Part shown: piece after piece, positions 49,191-58,629 of the stretch | Numbering within the stretch: the stretch's first letter is position 1 | How the letters are laid out: every line of letters starts with the position of its first letter | Source: Clostridiales bacterium | GTDB taxonomy: Bacteria; Bacillota; Clostridia; Christensenellales; Borkfalkiaceae | Assembly (NCBI GenBank): GCA_015055655.1 | Contig: SVHW01000002.1 | Coordinates: forward strand, 113,541-177,540 | Direction of reading: 5' to 3' | DNA length: 64,000 nt | Made by a program: the position numbers and the translations under genes | Notes under the pieces: model-generated | What the model saw: only the letters and a program-made list of their open reading frames with translations | Databases searched by the model: none | Told to the model about the DNA's origin: nothing

Positions 49191-49949
49191 ATGAAAAAGA
49201 CGGTATGGAAAAACGTATGGCAAACGGCGGTTGCGCTTGGCGTTCTCGTTTGCCTTTGGCTCGTCGTATGGGCGATTGTAGGGAATGATATGCTCTTCCC
49301 GTCGTTTTTCGATGCCGTAAAAGCTTTCTTTGGTTATTTTATAAACGGCGCGTTTTGGGGCGCTCTTGCCACGACGCTTTTACGGGTATTGTTGGCGTTT
49401 TTAATCTCGTTTGTATTGGCAGGCGGATTGGCGTTCGTTGCATACCTGTATCCCTCGTTTGCGCGTATTTTTGCGCCTGTGGCGGCGGTAATCCGCGTTT
49501 TGCCCGTGTTTGCCATCGTGTTTTTGTTGCTCGATTGGACGAACGCGGCCATTGCGCCCACGCTGGTGGCGTTTTTGTCCCTCTTTCCTATGCTGTATAC
49601 GGCGTTTTTAGGCGCGTTTTCGGGCGTGGATAAGGGACTTGTGGAAATGAGCAAAGCGTATAACGTGCCGCTGAAAAAACGAATAACGGGGCTGTATTTG
49701 CCATCCGTTGCGCCGTTTGTCGTAAGAGAAATTGGTGCAGGGCTTGGCTTTGCCGTAAAACTCGTTGTGAGCGCGGAAGTGTTGGTGCAAACGGCGAAGA
49801 GCGTAGGCGCGCTCGTGCTGGAAACGCAGTACGTATATACGGAACTTTCTAAGACGTTTGCGTTGGTGATAGCGGTATGCTTGATTGGCTTTTTGCTGGA
49901 AAGCCTTGGCGTACTTTTGGCGAAGGCAATCGAGAGGAGGTTGCAATGA
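49191..49949 (+). CDS. ABC transporter permease
   Basis: BPD-type permease; SKAYNVPLKKRITGLYLPSVAPFVVREIGAGLGFAVKLVVSAEVL. Confidence 0.85.
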   Translation: MKKTVWKNVWQTAVALGVLVCLWLVVWAIVGNDMLFPSFFDAVKAFFGYFINGAFWGALATTLLRVLLAFLISFVLAGGLAFVAYLYPSFARIFAPVAAVIRVLPVFAIVFLLLDWTNAAIAPTLVAFLSLFPMLYTAFLGAFSGVDKGLVEMSKAYNVPLKKRITGLYLPSVAPFVVREIGAGLGFAVKLVVSAEVLVQTAKSVGALVLETQYVYTELSKTFALVIAVCLIGFLLESLGVLLAKAIERRLQ

Positions 49950-50608
49950 AAGCGGTTATCAATAAAGCGTTTGGTGTAAAACGAGTTTTTGACAATTTGG
50001 AGATAGAAATTTTTGACGGCGAAGTGACGTGCGTGCTTGGCGCGTCAGGGGTAGGCAAGACGACGTTGCTGCGGATTTTGGCTGGGTTAGAGCCGTTTGA
50101 GGGCAACATTGAAAACGCGCCGCAAAAAAGCGCGTTCGTCTTTCAAGACGCAAGGCTGTTGCCTTATATGACGGTGGAAGAGAATTTGCGTTACGTAGGG
50201 GCGCAAGAAGACGAGATGGACGAAATTCTCGCCAAGGCGGAGATACTTGCATTAAAAAACCAAAAAGCAAGTACGCTGTCGGGCGGTGAAAAACAACGCG
50301 CGTCCTTTGCAAGGGCGTTTGCCGTAGAAGCGGATACTTTGCTTTTGGACGAGCCGTTTAGCTTGCTGGATACGGCGCTTAAAATACGGCTTTGGAAGAC
50401 GTTTGCGGCGCTGTGGGATAAAAAGAAACCGACGACGGTGCTCGTCACACACGATTTAGAAGAAGCGTGGGCGCTTGGGCATAGAATTTTGCTTTTAAAA
50501 GACGGAAAAATCGCGTTGGATATCCGTCCAACGAGAACAACCTATCCTACGCCGTATGGAGAAAATTCGTTAGAAAAAGAAGACTTTATCAAAAAGGTAT
50601 TGCAATAA
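49946..50608 (+). CDS. ABC transporter ATP-binding protein
   Basis: ATG 49946 overlaps permease stop; GASGVGKTTLLRILAG, LSGGEKQRASFARAFAVEADTLLLDEP. Confidence 0.88.
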   Translation: MKAVINKAFGVKRVFDNLEIEIFDGEVTCVLGASGVGKTTLLRILAGLEPFEGNIENAPQKSAFVFQDARLLPYMTVEENLRYVGAQEDEMDEILAKAEILALKNQKASTLSGGEKQRASFARAFAVEADTLLLDEPFSLLDTALKIRLWKTFAALWDKKKPTTVLVTHDLEEAWALGHRILLLKDGKIALDIRPTRTTYPTPYGENSLEKEDFIKKVLQ

Positions 50609-50610
50609 AA

Positions 50611-50638
50611 AAAGCGGAGCTTGCGCAAGCTCCGCTTT
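50611..50638. terminator. Bidirectional terminator
   Basis: Perfect palindrome AAAGCGGAGCTTGCGCAAGCTCCGCTTT between convergent genes. Confidence 0.85.
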
Positions 50639-50643
50639 CCTAT

Positions 50644-50850
50644 TTAACCGTCCGTTTTTCCAACGAGATAATCAATGGATACGTCAAAAAATAGCGAAAG
50701 AGTGATTAACTGAGAAATGCTCGGTTCGCTGTGACCTTTTTCCCAATGCGAAACCGCCATTTTTGAAACGTTCAGTAATTTTCCCAAATCCTGTTGGGAA
50801 GCGCCCTTTTCTATGCGTAATTCTTTTAACCTTTCACAAAACCCTGCCAT
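50644..50850 (-). CDS. XRE-family (Cro/CI) HTH regulator
   Basis: FCERLKELRIEKGASQQDLGKLLNVSKMAVSHWEKGHSEPSISQLITLSLFFDVSIDYLVG. Confidence 0.9.
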   Translation of the reverse strand: MAGFCERLKELRIEKGASQQDLGKLLNVSKMAVSHWEKGHSEPSISQLITLSLFFDVSIDYLVGKTDG

Positions 50851-50858
50851 ACCTAAAT

Positions 50859-50877
50859 TGTAACATTTTTTGTTACA
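50859..50877. promoter_or_regulatory. Operator-like inverted repeat 1
   Basis: TGTAACA-TTTTT-TGTTACA. Confidence 0.7.
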
Positions 50878-50883
50878 AAATAC

Positions 50884-50912
50884 TTGACAGTAACAAGAAT
50901 TGTTACTATAAT
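50884..50912 (+). promoter_or_regulatory. Promoter of LRR gene 2
   Basis: TTGACA (50884-50889) - 17 bp - TATAAT (50907-50912). Confidence 0.85.
50889..50907. promoter_or_regulatory. Operator-like inverted repeat 2 in the -35/-10 spacer
   Basis: AGTAACA-AGAAT-TGTTACT; same arm motif and 5-bp spacer as repeat 1, centres 30 bp apart. Confidence 0.7.
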
Positions 50913-50943
50913 AAAAACATCAAACAAAAATGGAGAATTTGTT

Positions 50944-53900
50944 ATGAAGAAAAAGTGGTTAATAGGTTTAATGGCGTTATCGATGTCTTTTGCCACGATT
51001 GGCTTTACTGGCTGCGTAGGTGGGGAAAATCCCGACGACGGCGACGGCGCGCAAACAGAACAGCCTAATAACGGCGGAAATACGGGTGGTACGACGGACG
51101 GTGGAAATACGGGCGGTGGGACGTCCACGCCTGAAAATCCTGAAAAGCCTGAACAAGGCGGTGAGGGTGGAACGACTACGCCTGAAAAGCCTGAACAAGG
51201 CGGTGAGGGTGGAACGATTACGCCTGAAAAGCCTGACGTACATACGTGCGTGTTCGACCAAGAAGTGGTGGAGGCCGAATATAAAGCAAGCGACGCTACG
51301 TGTACGGCAAAGGAGACCTATTATTATTCTTGCGAGTGTGGCGCGTCAAACGAAGGTGAAACGTTTGAATATGGTGATTACGCGGAACATGTCTATGACC
51401 AAGAAGTGGTGACGGACGAGTATAAGGCAAGCGACGCAAGTTGTATAGAAAAGGCAACGTATTACTATTCTTGTGCCTGCGGTTTAGCAAGCGAAGACGA
51501 AACGTTTGAATATGGTGATTACGCGGAACATGTCTATAACCAAGAAGTGGTGACGGACGAGTATAAGGCAAGCGACGCAAGTTGTATAGAAAAGGCAACG
51601 TATTATTATGCTTGCGAGTGCGGAAAAAAAGGGATTGAAACGTATGAAGAAGGAGAGTTAAACGCGCATAATGTTGTGGATGGAAAGTGTAGCATTTGTC
51701 AAATAACGGAATCTAAAGGATTATCGTATACATTAAGCCAGGATAATACCTATTATAGTGTTTCTATAGGTACTTGTACGGATACAATTATTATTATTCC
51801 CAGCGAACATGAACAATTACCAATAAAAAGTATTGAAAAAGAAGGATTTAAAGGTTGCTCGAATTTAACAAGTATTATACTTCCCGATAGTATAACAAGT
51901 ATTGGTAAAAATGCATTCTTTAATTGTGGAGCGTTGACAGATATTATTATTCCTGATAGTGTAACGAGTATTGGGGAGAAAGCGTTTTATTTGTGTGGTA
52001 GTTTAATGCAAATTACAATTCCCGGCAGTGTAACATCTATCGGGAATGATGCCTTTTCTGAATGCTACGCCTTGACAATATTTTGTGAAAGAACAAGCAA
52101 ACCTAGTGGTTGGCGGAGTAGTTGGAATGTGTCTTCTTGCCCGATTGTTTGGAATTGTAATAATACGGATGTGGCAAGCGATAAATTAGTTTACACGGTA
52201 GTAAATGGGATAAGATATACCATCGATAAAGAAAATATGGTAGCTACAGTTGCTGCTGGTCGGAGTGTTTCTTATTCATTGTTTGTTTCGGGGCAGGCAA
52301 GCAATATCGTAACGGCAAATATTCCCACAAGCATTAGGTATAAAGATGCTGATTATATAGTAAGAGAAATTGGTGCAAATGCATTTAAAAATTGTAATAG
52401 TCTAACGACGGTTGTTATACCTAACAGTGTGACTAGTATTGGCAACAATGCATTTGAAGGGTGTAATAAATTGCTGTATACGATAGAAGGGGCTTGTAAA
52501 TATTTGGTATTCAATGAAAATCCCTATTTCTATTTAACAGAAATTATAGATAAAACCATCACTTCGGTGACTGTAAATGAGAATTGTCAATTTATAAAAT
52601 CTGGAGTTTTTAATGGGTGCGCCAATTTGGAAAGTATGACGTTGCCGTTTGTGGGATTAAGCAAAACAGAAGATAAGGGTTATTATCAAGTGTTTGGTGC
52701 GATTTTTTTAATCAATAAGAGTACGAAAGAGAATAACGCGGATAGTAATACTTCCCCTGGATATATTGGTGTGTATCAATATTATGATGATACAAACGTA
52801 GTAAATCCAAATCACAAGTATTATCATTATTACATACCTGTAAAATTGAAAGAAATAACGATAACTGGCGGAGATATTCCGTTTAGTGCATTTAAAAATT
52901 GTAGCACATTGGAGAGGATTACGATGCCAAATATTTTGGAGAGTATAGACTCCTATGCGTTTTATAATTGTAGTGGTTTACAGGAAATAGTGATTCCCGA
53001 GGGGGTAACAAATATTGGGGATTACGCATTTTATAATTGCAGTGGTGCACAAGAAATAGTGATTCCCGAGGGGATAACAAATATTGGGGATTATGCTTTC
53101 GATGGTTGTAATATACAATACAACGTAGAAGGGAATTGCAAATATTGGGGAAATAAAGACAATCCATATATGTATTTGGTTGCAACGACGTCCAAAGCTA
53201 TTACTGCGGCAACGATTAATGACGGTTGTAAAATTATCAATAAAAGAGCCTTTTTGGATTGTAGTGCTTTGGAAGAAATTGTTATTCCCGATAGTGTAAT
53301 AAATATTGATGTTGGCGCATTTGAAGGATGTACTAATTTAAAAAGTGTAACCTTTGGCGCAAACAGCGAATTGCAGACTATTGGAGATAATGCATTTTAC
53401 TTTTGTAGTAGTTTAATGGAAATTATTATTCCAAATAGTGTAATAAAAATCGGGGCAAGTGCATTTTCTAATAGCGGATTAAACAGTGTATCCCTTTCGG
53501 ATAACATAGAAAGTATTGATACACGTGTGTTTGAGAACTGTGGCAGTTTAACTCGAATTGTGATTCCAGACAATGTAACGAATATTGGCACGAATGCGTT
53601 TTCTGGTTGCGATAGCTTGTCGTGTGTAATGTTTGGAGAGGGGAGCCAATTAACAAGGATTGAATCTTATGCGTTCGCTCATTGTGGGTTGCAGGAAATT
53701 GTCGTTCCCGACAGTGTGACGAGTATAGATAAAGGGGCATTCTTAGGATGTAACGTATTAGAAGATATTATGTTGCCTTTTATAGGGGGCAATGTTAGTG
53801 ATAAGAAATGGCATTTTGGCTATATTTTTGGCGCGGATTACTATTATCAAAATGGCTCTAACGTACCCGCCTCTTTAAAAACTGTGACGTTAACGTCAGA

Positions 53901-54549
53901 AAGTAGTATCAGTAATCAAGCCTTCTATTCGTGTAAGAATTTAATGAGGATAGTCATTCCCGAGAGTGTAATCAATATTGGAGTTGACTCCTTCGAGTCT
54001 TGTGATAACTTAACAATATATTGTGAAGTGGAAAGTCAGCCGACCAATTGGAGGAATTCTTGGAATAATTACCGCCCTATTGTTTGGAATTGCAACGCTA
54101 ATGATGTGGCGGATGATGGATATACTTATATTATACAAGACGGGGTGCACTATAGAGCAAAAGGTGAAAACGCGGAGTTATATAGGCAGTCAGACGATAT
54201 AACATCGATAAGTATTCCTGAAACGATTATTTATAAAGATATTTCTTATAATGTAACAGGTATTTTGGATTATGCATTTGATGGTTGTAAAAAACTGACT
54301 GGAATCATTATTCCTAATACCATAACGTATATAGGCTCTATGGCATTCAATGATTGTGACGACTTAACTGAAATGTACATTCCTAAGAGTGTAACGCATA
54401 TTGGTTATAGTGCGTTTAGAGATTGTGATAATATTCAGTCTATTATTTGTGGGGCAAGTTCTAAGCCTAGTGGTTGGCATAGTGAATGGGCAATAAAGGA
54501 CTTTCAGAATTATAAAACCATCTATCATTGGGTATTTTGGGGACATTAA
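50944..54549 (+). CDS. BspA-like LRR lipoprotein with N-terminal C-x-C-G repeats
   Basis: ATG 50944; lipobox GFTGCVG; G/T/P/E-rich stalk with EKPEQGGEGGTTTP repeats; HVYDQEVVTDEYKASDASCIEKATYYYSCACG units; LRR_5-type repeats. Confidence 0.85.
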   Translation: MKKKWLIGLMALSMSFATIGFTGCVGGENPDDGDGAQTEQPNNGGNTGGTTDGGNTGGGTSTPENPEKPEQGGEGGTTTPEKPEQGGEGGTITPEKPDVHTCVFDQEVVEAEYKASDATCTAKETYYYSCECGASNEGETFEYGDYAEHVYDQEVVTDEYKASDASCIEKATYYYSCACGLASEDETFEYGDYAEHVYNQEVVTDEYKASDASCIEKATYYYACECGKKGIETYEEGELNAHNVVDGKCSICQITESKGLSYTLSQDNTYYSVSIGTCTDTIIIIPSEHEQLPIKSIEKEGFKGCSNLTSIILPDSITSIGKNAFFNCGALTDIIIPDSVTSIGEKAFYLCGSLMQITIPGSVTSIGNDAFSECYALTIFCERTSKPSGWRSSWNVSSCPIVWNCNNTDVASDKLVYTVVNGIRYTIDKENMVATVAAGRSVSYSLFVSGQASNIVTANIPTSIRYKDADYIVREIGANAFKNCNSLTTVVIPNSVTSIGNNAFEGCNKLLYTIEGACKYLVFNENPYFYLTEIIDKTITSVTVNENCQFIKSGVFNGCANLESMTLPFVGLSKTEDKGYYQVFGAIFLINKSTKENNADSNTSPGYIGVYQYYDDTNVVNPNHKYYHYYIPVKLKEITITGGDIPFSAFKNCSTLERITMPNILESIDSYAFYNCSGLQEIVIPEGVTNIGDYAFYNCSGAQEIVIPEGITNIGDYAFDGCNIQYNVEGNCKYWGNKDNPYMYLVATTSKAITAATINDGCKIINKRAFLDCSALEEIVIPDSVINIDVGAFEGCTNLKSVTFGANSELQTIGDNAFYFCSSLMEIIIPNSVIKIGASAFSNSGLNSVSLSDNIESIDTRVFENCGSLTRIVIPDNVTNIGTNAFSGCDSLSCVMFGEGSQLTRIESYAFAHCGLQEIVVPDSVTSIDKGAFLGCNVLEDIMLPFIGGNVSDKKWHFGYIFGADYYYQNGSNVPASLKTVTLTSESSISNQAFYSCKNLMRIVIPESVINIGVDSFESCDNLTIYCEVESQPTNWRNSWNNYRPIVWNCNANDVADDGYTYIIQDGVHYRAKGENAELYRQSDDITSISIPETIIYKDISYNVTGILDYAFDGCKKLTGIIIPNTITYIGSMAFNDCDDLTEMYIPKSVTHIGYSAFRDCDNIQSIICGASSKPSGWHSEWAIKDFQNYKTIYHWVFWGH

Positions 54550-54629
54550 GATAGTGGCTGATATGTTAAAAGAGGACGAGTTGGCAGAATAGTTTGGGGT
54601 ATGAAAGCGTAATATACGCAATAGTAAAC

Positions 54630-54659
54630 AAAAGCGGGGCTTGTGCAAGCTCCGCTTTT
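54630..54659 (+). terminator. Intrinsic terminator of LRR gene 2
   Basis: AAAAGCGGGGCTTGTGCAAGCTCCGCTTTT. Confidence 0.8.
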
Positions 54660-54775
54660 CGTATGAAAAAATTTATTCATAATTCTTGCGTTCGCATTAT
54701 ATAAACCGTTTGACAATTTATAAAAACTTCGTTATAATACTCTTTAAGAGTATATATTGGAGAAAGTTTTGATTT

Positions 54776-55618
54776 ATGTATCAAATCGTGAGTAAAAAGC
54801 CGTTGAATCCAACGGTTACGCAAATGGAAATTCTTGCGCCGTTCGTGGCGAAGAAAGCACGTCCTGGGCAGTTTATTATTTTGCGCGTGGACGAGGACGG
54901 AGAACGTATTCCCCTTACTATCGCAGGGTATGATAGAGAACGGGGGACGGTGACGATTATTTTCCAAATCGTGGGCGGTTCTACCGAGAGATTAAACCAT
55001 AAAAACGAAGGGGATTTTCTTCCCGATTTCGTTGGGCCTTTGGGCAAAGCTACGCACCTTGACGGCTTGAAAAAAGTATGCGTTGTAGGCGGCGGCGTGG
55101 GTTGCGCTATTGCGCTCCCTGTGGCAAGAGCTTTGCACGAACAGGGCACGCACGTGACGGCGATTATCGGGTTTAGAAATAAGGACCTCGTGATTTTGGA
55201 AGACGAGTTTAAGGCGGTGTCCGACGAGTTTTATATGATGACGGACGACGGTAGTTACGGACGCCAAGGCAACGTCACCGTGCCTTTGAAAGAAATGCTT
55301 GAAAGCGGCGAAACGTTTGACGAAGTAATCACTATCGGGCCGTTAATTATGATGAAATTCGTGTGCTTGACCACCAAGCAATTTAACGTGAAGACGATTG
55401 CAAGTATGAACCCGATTATGATTGACGGAACGGGGATGTGCGGCGGTTGCCGTCTTACGGTTGGCGGGCAAATGAAGTTCGCTTGCGTGGACGGGCCGGA
55501 ATTCGACGGGCACGAAATTGATTTTGACGAAGCGATGAGCCGTTCTCGTATGTATTCGGAATTTGAACTGCACGAGCGCGACGACGCGTGCAACCTCTAC
55601 AAAAAGGAGGTGGAATAA
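54776..55618 (+). CDS. nfnA: FAD/NAD-binding electron transfer subunit (NfnA-like)
   Basis: FAKKARPGQFIILRVDEDGERIPLTIAGYD; C-terminal CGGCRLTVGGQMKFACVDGPEFDGHEIDF; followed by GltD-like subunit. Confidence 0.8.
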   Translation: MYQIVSKKPLNPTVTQMEILAPFVAKKARPGQFIILRVDEDGERIPLTIAGYDRERGTVTIIFQIVGGSTERLNHKNEGDFLPDFVGPLGKATHLDGLKKVCVVGGGVGCAIALPVARALHEQGTHVTAIIGFRNKDLVILEDEFKAVSDEFYMMTDDGSYGRQGNVTVPLKEMLESGETFDEVITIGPLIMMKFVCLTTKQFNVKTIASMNPIMIDGTGMCGGCRLTVGGQMKFACVDGPEFDGHEIDFDEAMSRSRMYSEFELHERDDACNLYKKEVE

Positions 55619-55619
55619 A

Positions 55620-57038
55620 ATGGCGTTTAATATGAATCCATTAAAAAACCCTATGCCCACGCAGGACGCGCAGGTGCGCAACGGGAATTTTGACGAAGTG
55701 GCGCTTGGGTATACGGCGGAACAGGCGATTGACGAGGCGAAACGCTGTATTCGTTGTAAACACCGTCCTTGCGTATCCGCTTGTCCCGTCAATATTGATA
55801 TTCCCGAATTTATTGCAAAAGTGGCGGAAGGGGATTTTGAGGCAGCGTATCAAATTATCGCGAAAGATTCTTCCCTCCCTGCCGTTTGCGGACGTGTTTG
55901 TCCTCAAGAAAACCAATGCGAAGGCAAATGCACGCGCGGTATCAAAGCGGGTTGCGAAGCGGTGGGTATCGGCAGATTAGAGCGTTTCGTCGCCGATTGG
56001 CACAATGCCAACGTTACGGAAAAACCCGTAAAACCTACGCCTAACGGCCATAAAGTAGCTGTGGTGGGCAGCGGCCCTGCTGGCTTGGCTTGCGCAGGGG
56101 ATTTGGCGAAAATGGGATACGACGTAACCGTTTTCGAGGCGCTCCACGTGGCTGGTGGCGTACTTGTGTATGGTATTCCGGAATTCCGTTTGCCCAAAGC
56201 TATCGTGCAAAAAGAAGTGGACAATTTGAAGGCGCTCGGCGTAAAAGTGGAAACGAATATGGTTATCGGCCGCGTTATCACGATTGAGGAGCTGAAAACC
56301 GAATACGGTTTTGACGCCGTGTTTATCGGCTCTGGCGCGGGTTTGCCAAAGTTTATGAATATCCCTGGCGAGAGCTTGAAAGGCGTGTATTCGGCAAACG
56401 AGTTTTTGACGCGTTCTAATTTGATGAAGGCGTATAAAGAGGGTAGCCATACGCCTATCCAACACGGTAAATGCGTGGCGGTGGTAGGCGGCGGCAACGT
56501 AGCGATGGACGCTGCGCGTACGGCAAAGCGTTTGGGCGCAGAGGTGCATATCGTATATCGCCGCAGCGAGGAAGAACTGCCTGCGAGAAAGGAAGAAGTG
56601 GAACACGCAAAAGAAGAGGGGATTATCTTCGATTTGCTCACCAATCCTACGCGTATTTTGGCGACGGACGTAACTGACCCCAGAAGCCCGTATTACGGTT
56701 GGGTTAACGGTATCGAGTGCGTGCGTATGGAACTTGGCGAGCCGGACGCCAGCGGCAGACGTTCGCCTGTCGAGGTAAAGGGAAGCGAATTCGTTATCCC
56801 CGTGGATTGCGTCATTATGTCGCTTGGCACTTCGCCGAACCCCTTATTGAAAGCGACGACGCCAGGCTTAGAAACGCTGCGCCGCGGCGAAATAGCGGTG
56901 GACGAAAACGGCAAGACGTCGATGGAAGGCGTTTATTGTGGCGGCGATGCGGCTACTGGTGCGGCTACGGTTATCAAAGCCATGGGCGCAGGGAAAGTGG
57001 CGGCGAAAGCGATTGACGAATATATAAAAAATAAATAA
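55620..57038 (+). CDS. nfnB: Glutamate synthase small-subunit-like oxidoreductase (NfnB/GltA-like)
   Basis: CIRCKHRPCVSACPVNIDIPEFI, VCPQENQCEGKCTRG, VVGSGPAGLACAGDLAKMGYDVTVFEA, VVGGGNVAMDAARTAKRLGAEVHIVYRRSEEELPARKEEVEHAKEEGI. Confidence 0.88.
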   Translation: MAFNMNPLKNPMPTQDAQVRNGNFDEVALGYTAEQAIDEAKRCIRCKHRPCVSACPVNIDIPEFIAKVAEGDFEAAYQIIAKDSSLPAVCGRVCPQENQCEGKCTRGIKAGCEAVGIGRLERFVADWHNANVTEKPVKPTPNGHKVAVVGSGPAGLACAGDLAKMGYDVTVFEALHVAGGVLVYGIPEFRLPKAIVQKEVDNLKALGVKVETNMVIGRVITIEELKTEYGFDAVFIGSGAGLPKFMNIPGESLKGVYSANEFLTRSNLMKAYKEGSHTPIQHGKCVAVVGGGNVAMDAARTAKRLGAEVHIVYRRSEEELPARKEEVEHAKEEGIIFDLLTNPTRILATDVTDPRSPYYGWVNGIECVRMELGEPDASGRRSPVEVKGSEFVIPVDCVIMSLGTSPNPLLKATTPGLETLRRGEIAVDENGKTSMEGVYCGGDAATGAATVIKAMGAGKVAAKAIDEYIKNK

Positions 57039-57206
57039 ACGAGAGTTTTGGACGGAGCGCAAAGGAGTTTGCGCTCCGTAATCTTTTCTTAGACGGAATT
57101 TTTTGAAAAAAGTTGCAAAAGGAGTGAAAAAACGCTTGACTAAACGGTTTGTGATAAGTATAATGGATTATGCTGTCAGGCGGAAAAGCTTGCGGCGAAT
57201 ACATAT

Positions 57207-57283
57207 TGAGGCGTAGCGCAGCTTGGTAGCGCGTTTGGTTAGGGACCAAAAGGTCGTGGGTTCAAGTCCCGTCGCCTCAACCA
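57207..57283 (+). tRNA. tRNA-Pro (anticodon AGG), CCA encoded
   Basis: Cloverleaf: TGAGGCG/CGCCTCA acceptor, GCGC D-stem, TTTGG-TTAGGGA-CCAAA anticodon arm, GTGGG-TTCAAGT-CCCGT T-arm, A73, CCA. Confidence 0.88.
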
Positions 57284-57321
57284 AAATAGACCTTACTTGA
57301 CAGTTCAAGTAAGGTCTATTT
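57284..57321 (+). terminator. Terminator after tRNA
   Basis: AAATAGACCTTACTTGA-CAGT-TCAAGTAAGGTCTATTT, 17-bp perfect arms then TTTT. Confidence 0.85.
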
Positions 57322-57524
57322 TTTAGCTGTGGCAACGCGCGGAAGCTAAACGGATTATCGTGGGTTCACGCGACGAACGAGAAACGAAAAAAAATCAAAT
57401 AAGGTACGAAAGTTGGCGAGTGAGGAAGCCCTGCCGAGGCTCCGCAAAGCGGAAACGGCAGATACCTGTTTAGATATAATATCTTGTTTTTTACGTCAAA
57501 AATTGCGCGAATTTAATTTAGGTA

Positions 57525-57553
57525 TTGAAAAAGGCGTTTTAATATGATACAAT
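57525..57553 (+). promoter_or_regulatory. Promoter of FRG-domain gene
   Basis: TTGAAA - 17 bp - TACAAT. Confidence 0.6.
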
Positions 57554-57574
57554 ATTTGCAAAGAGGGGACACAA

Positions 57575-58612
57575 ATGAAGCCGATTGGAAATTTAATTGA
57601 ATTTATTCAAGTTATTCAGAAAAAAGATATTGCCGATAATAATACTTATTATGAAAATCTACGGATGACCAAAGATGAAATTCAAAAAAAAGAGGAACTT
57701 GTTTCTGAGTTGCATAAATTCGTTGTGGAAAAAGGAAATTTGGAAGATATAATGTTCCTTTTTAAGGATCACTTTTCAGTGTTATATAAGTATAAAATGT
57801 TGGAGTCCTATAAAGGCAAAAACAACTCAATCCCGCTTAGAAGGTTTTTTTATCGTGGCATTAGCAATAATAAACATAATCTCGTTTCAGGAGTTTATAG
57901 AAAGACTGAGCGACATGATGAATTTTATTACTGCAATGAAATAAATGTTCGCTGTCCTGAGGTTTTTAGACGATATCAAAATTTGGATAAACTTGTTTAT
58001 ATGCAACATTATGGATGTCCTACAAGGCTTTTGGATATAACCTCAAATCCGCTGGTTTCTTTATATTTTGCTTGTAGTGGGAATATTGAGCAAGATGGTT
58101 CGGTTTATATTTTTGGGATAAATGAAGAGGACATTCGATATGCTCAAAGTGATAGAATACATATGTTATCGAAATTATCAGAGCTAAAAAGGAGCGAACA
58201 AATAGATTTGTTTTTTTTGGCGTATGAAAATATTTTGAAAGGCAAATTTCCGCAAGATTCCCATGGAAAGTATAAAGATATTTTAGTTGAAAGATTTTAT
58301 CATGCAATCAAAAGAGAAAATGGTGCATTTGAAAGAGAGATTGTACCTTTTGATTTGTTAAAGCCTCAATTCGTCCAGCCATATAAAGACAATCCTCGTA
58401 TTTTAAAACAAGATGGAGCTTTTATTGTTTCAGGCTTAGATATTGACGAAGAAGATAGTGATAGAAAGATTCGGCATTATATGGTCAATGAAATCATAAT
58501 AGACAAAAATGCAAAAAAACAAATATTAAACGAATTAGAAGATGTAGGTATTAATAAAGCGACGCTTTTTCCTGAGGTGGATAAGGTTGCTGAATATTTA
58601 AAGGGTAAGTAA
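57575..58612 (+). CDS. FRG-domain protein
   Basis: RRFFYRGISNNKHNLVSGVYRKTER...DKLVYMQHYGCPTRLLDITSNPLVSLYFACSG is the FRG signature. Confidence 0.85.
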   Translation: MKPIGNLIEFIQVIQKKDIADNNTYYENLRMTKDEIQKKEELVSELHKFVVEKGNLEDIMFLFKDHFSVLYKYKMLESYKGKNNSIPLRRFFYRGISNNKHNLVSGVYRKTERHDEFYYCNEINVRCPEVFRRYQNLDKLVYMQHYGCPTRLLDITSNPLVSLYFACSGNIEQDGSVYIFGINEEDIRYAQSDRIHMLSKLSELKRSEQIDLFFLAYENILKGKFPQDSHGKYKDILVERFYHAIKRENGAFEREIVPFDLLKPQFVQPYKDNPRILKQDGAFIVSGLDIDEEDSDRKIRHYMVNEIIIDKNAKKQILNELEDVGINKATLFPEVDKVAEYLKGK

Positions 58613-58629
58613 TAATTGGAGGTTAAACA

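Noticed and set aside
55620-57038. Conventional glutamate synthase small subunit
   Set aside because: No large GltB subunit nearby and an NfnA-like partner directly upstream, so NfnAB-like assignment preferred.
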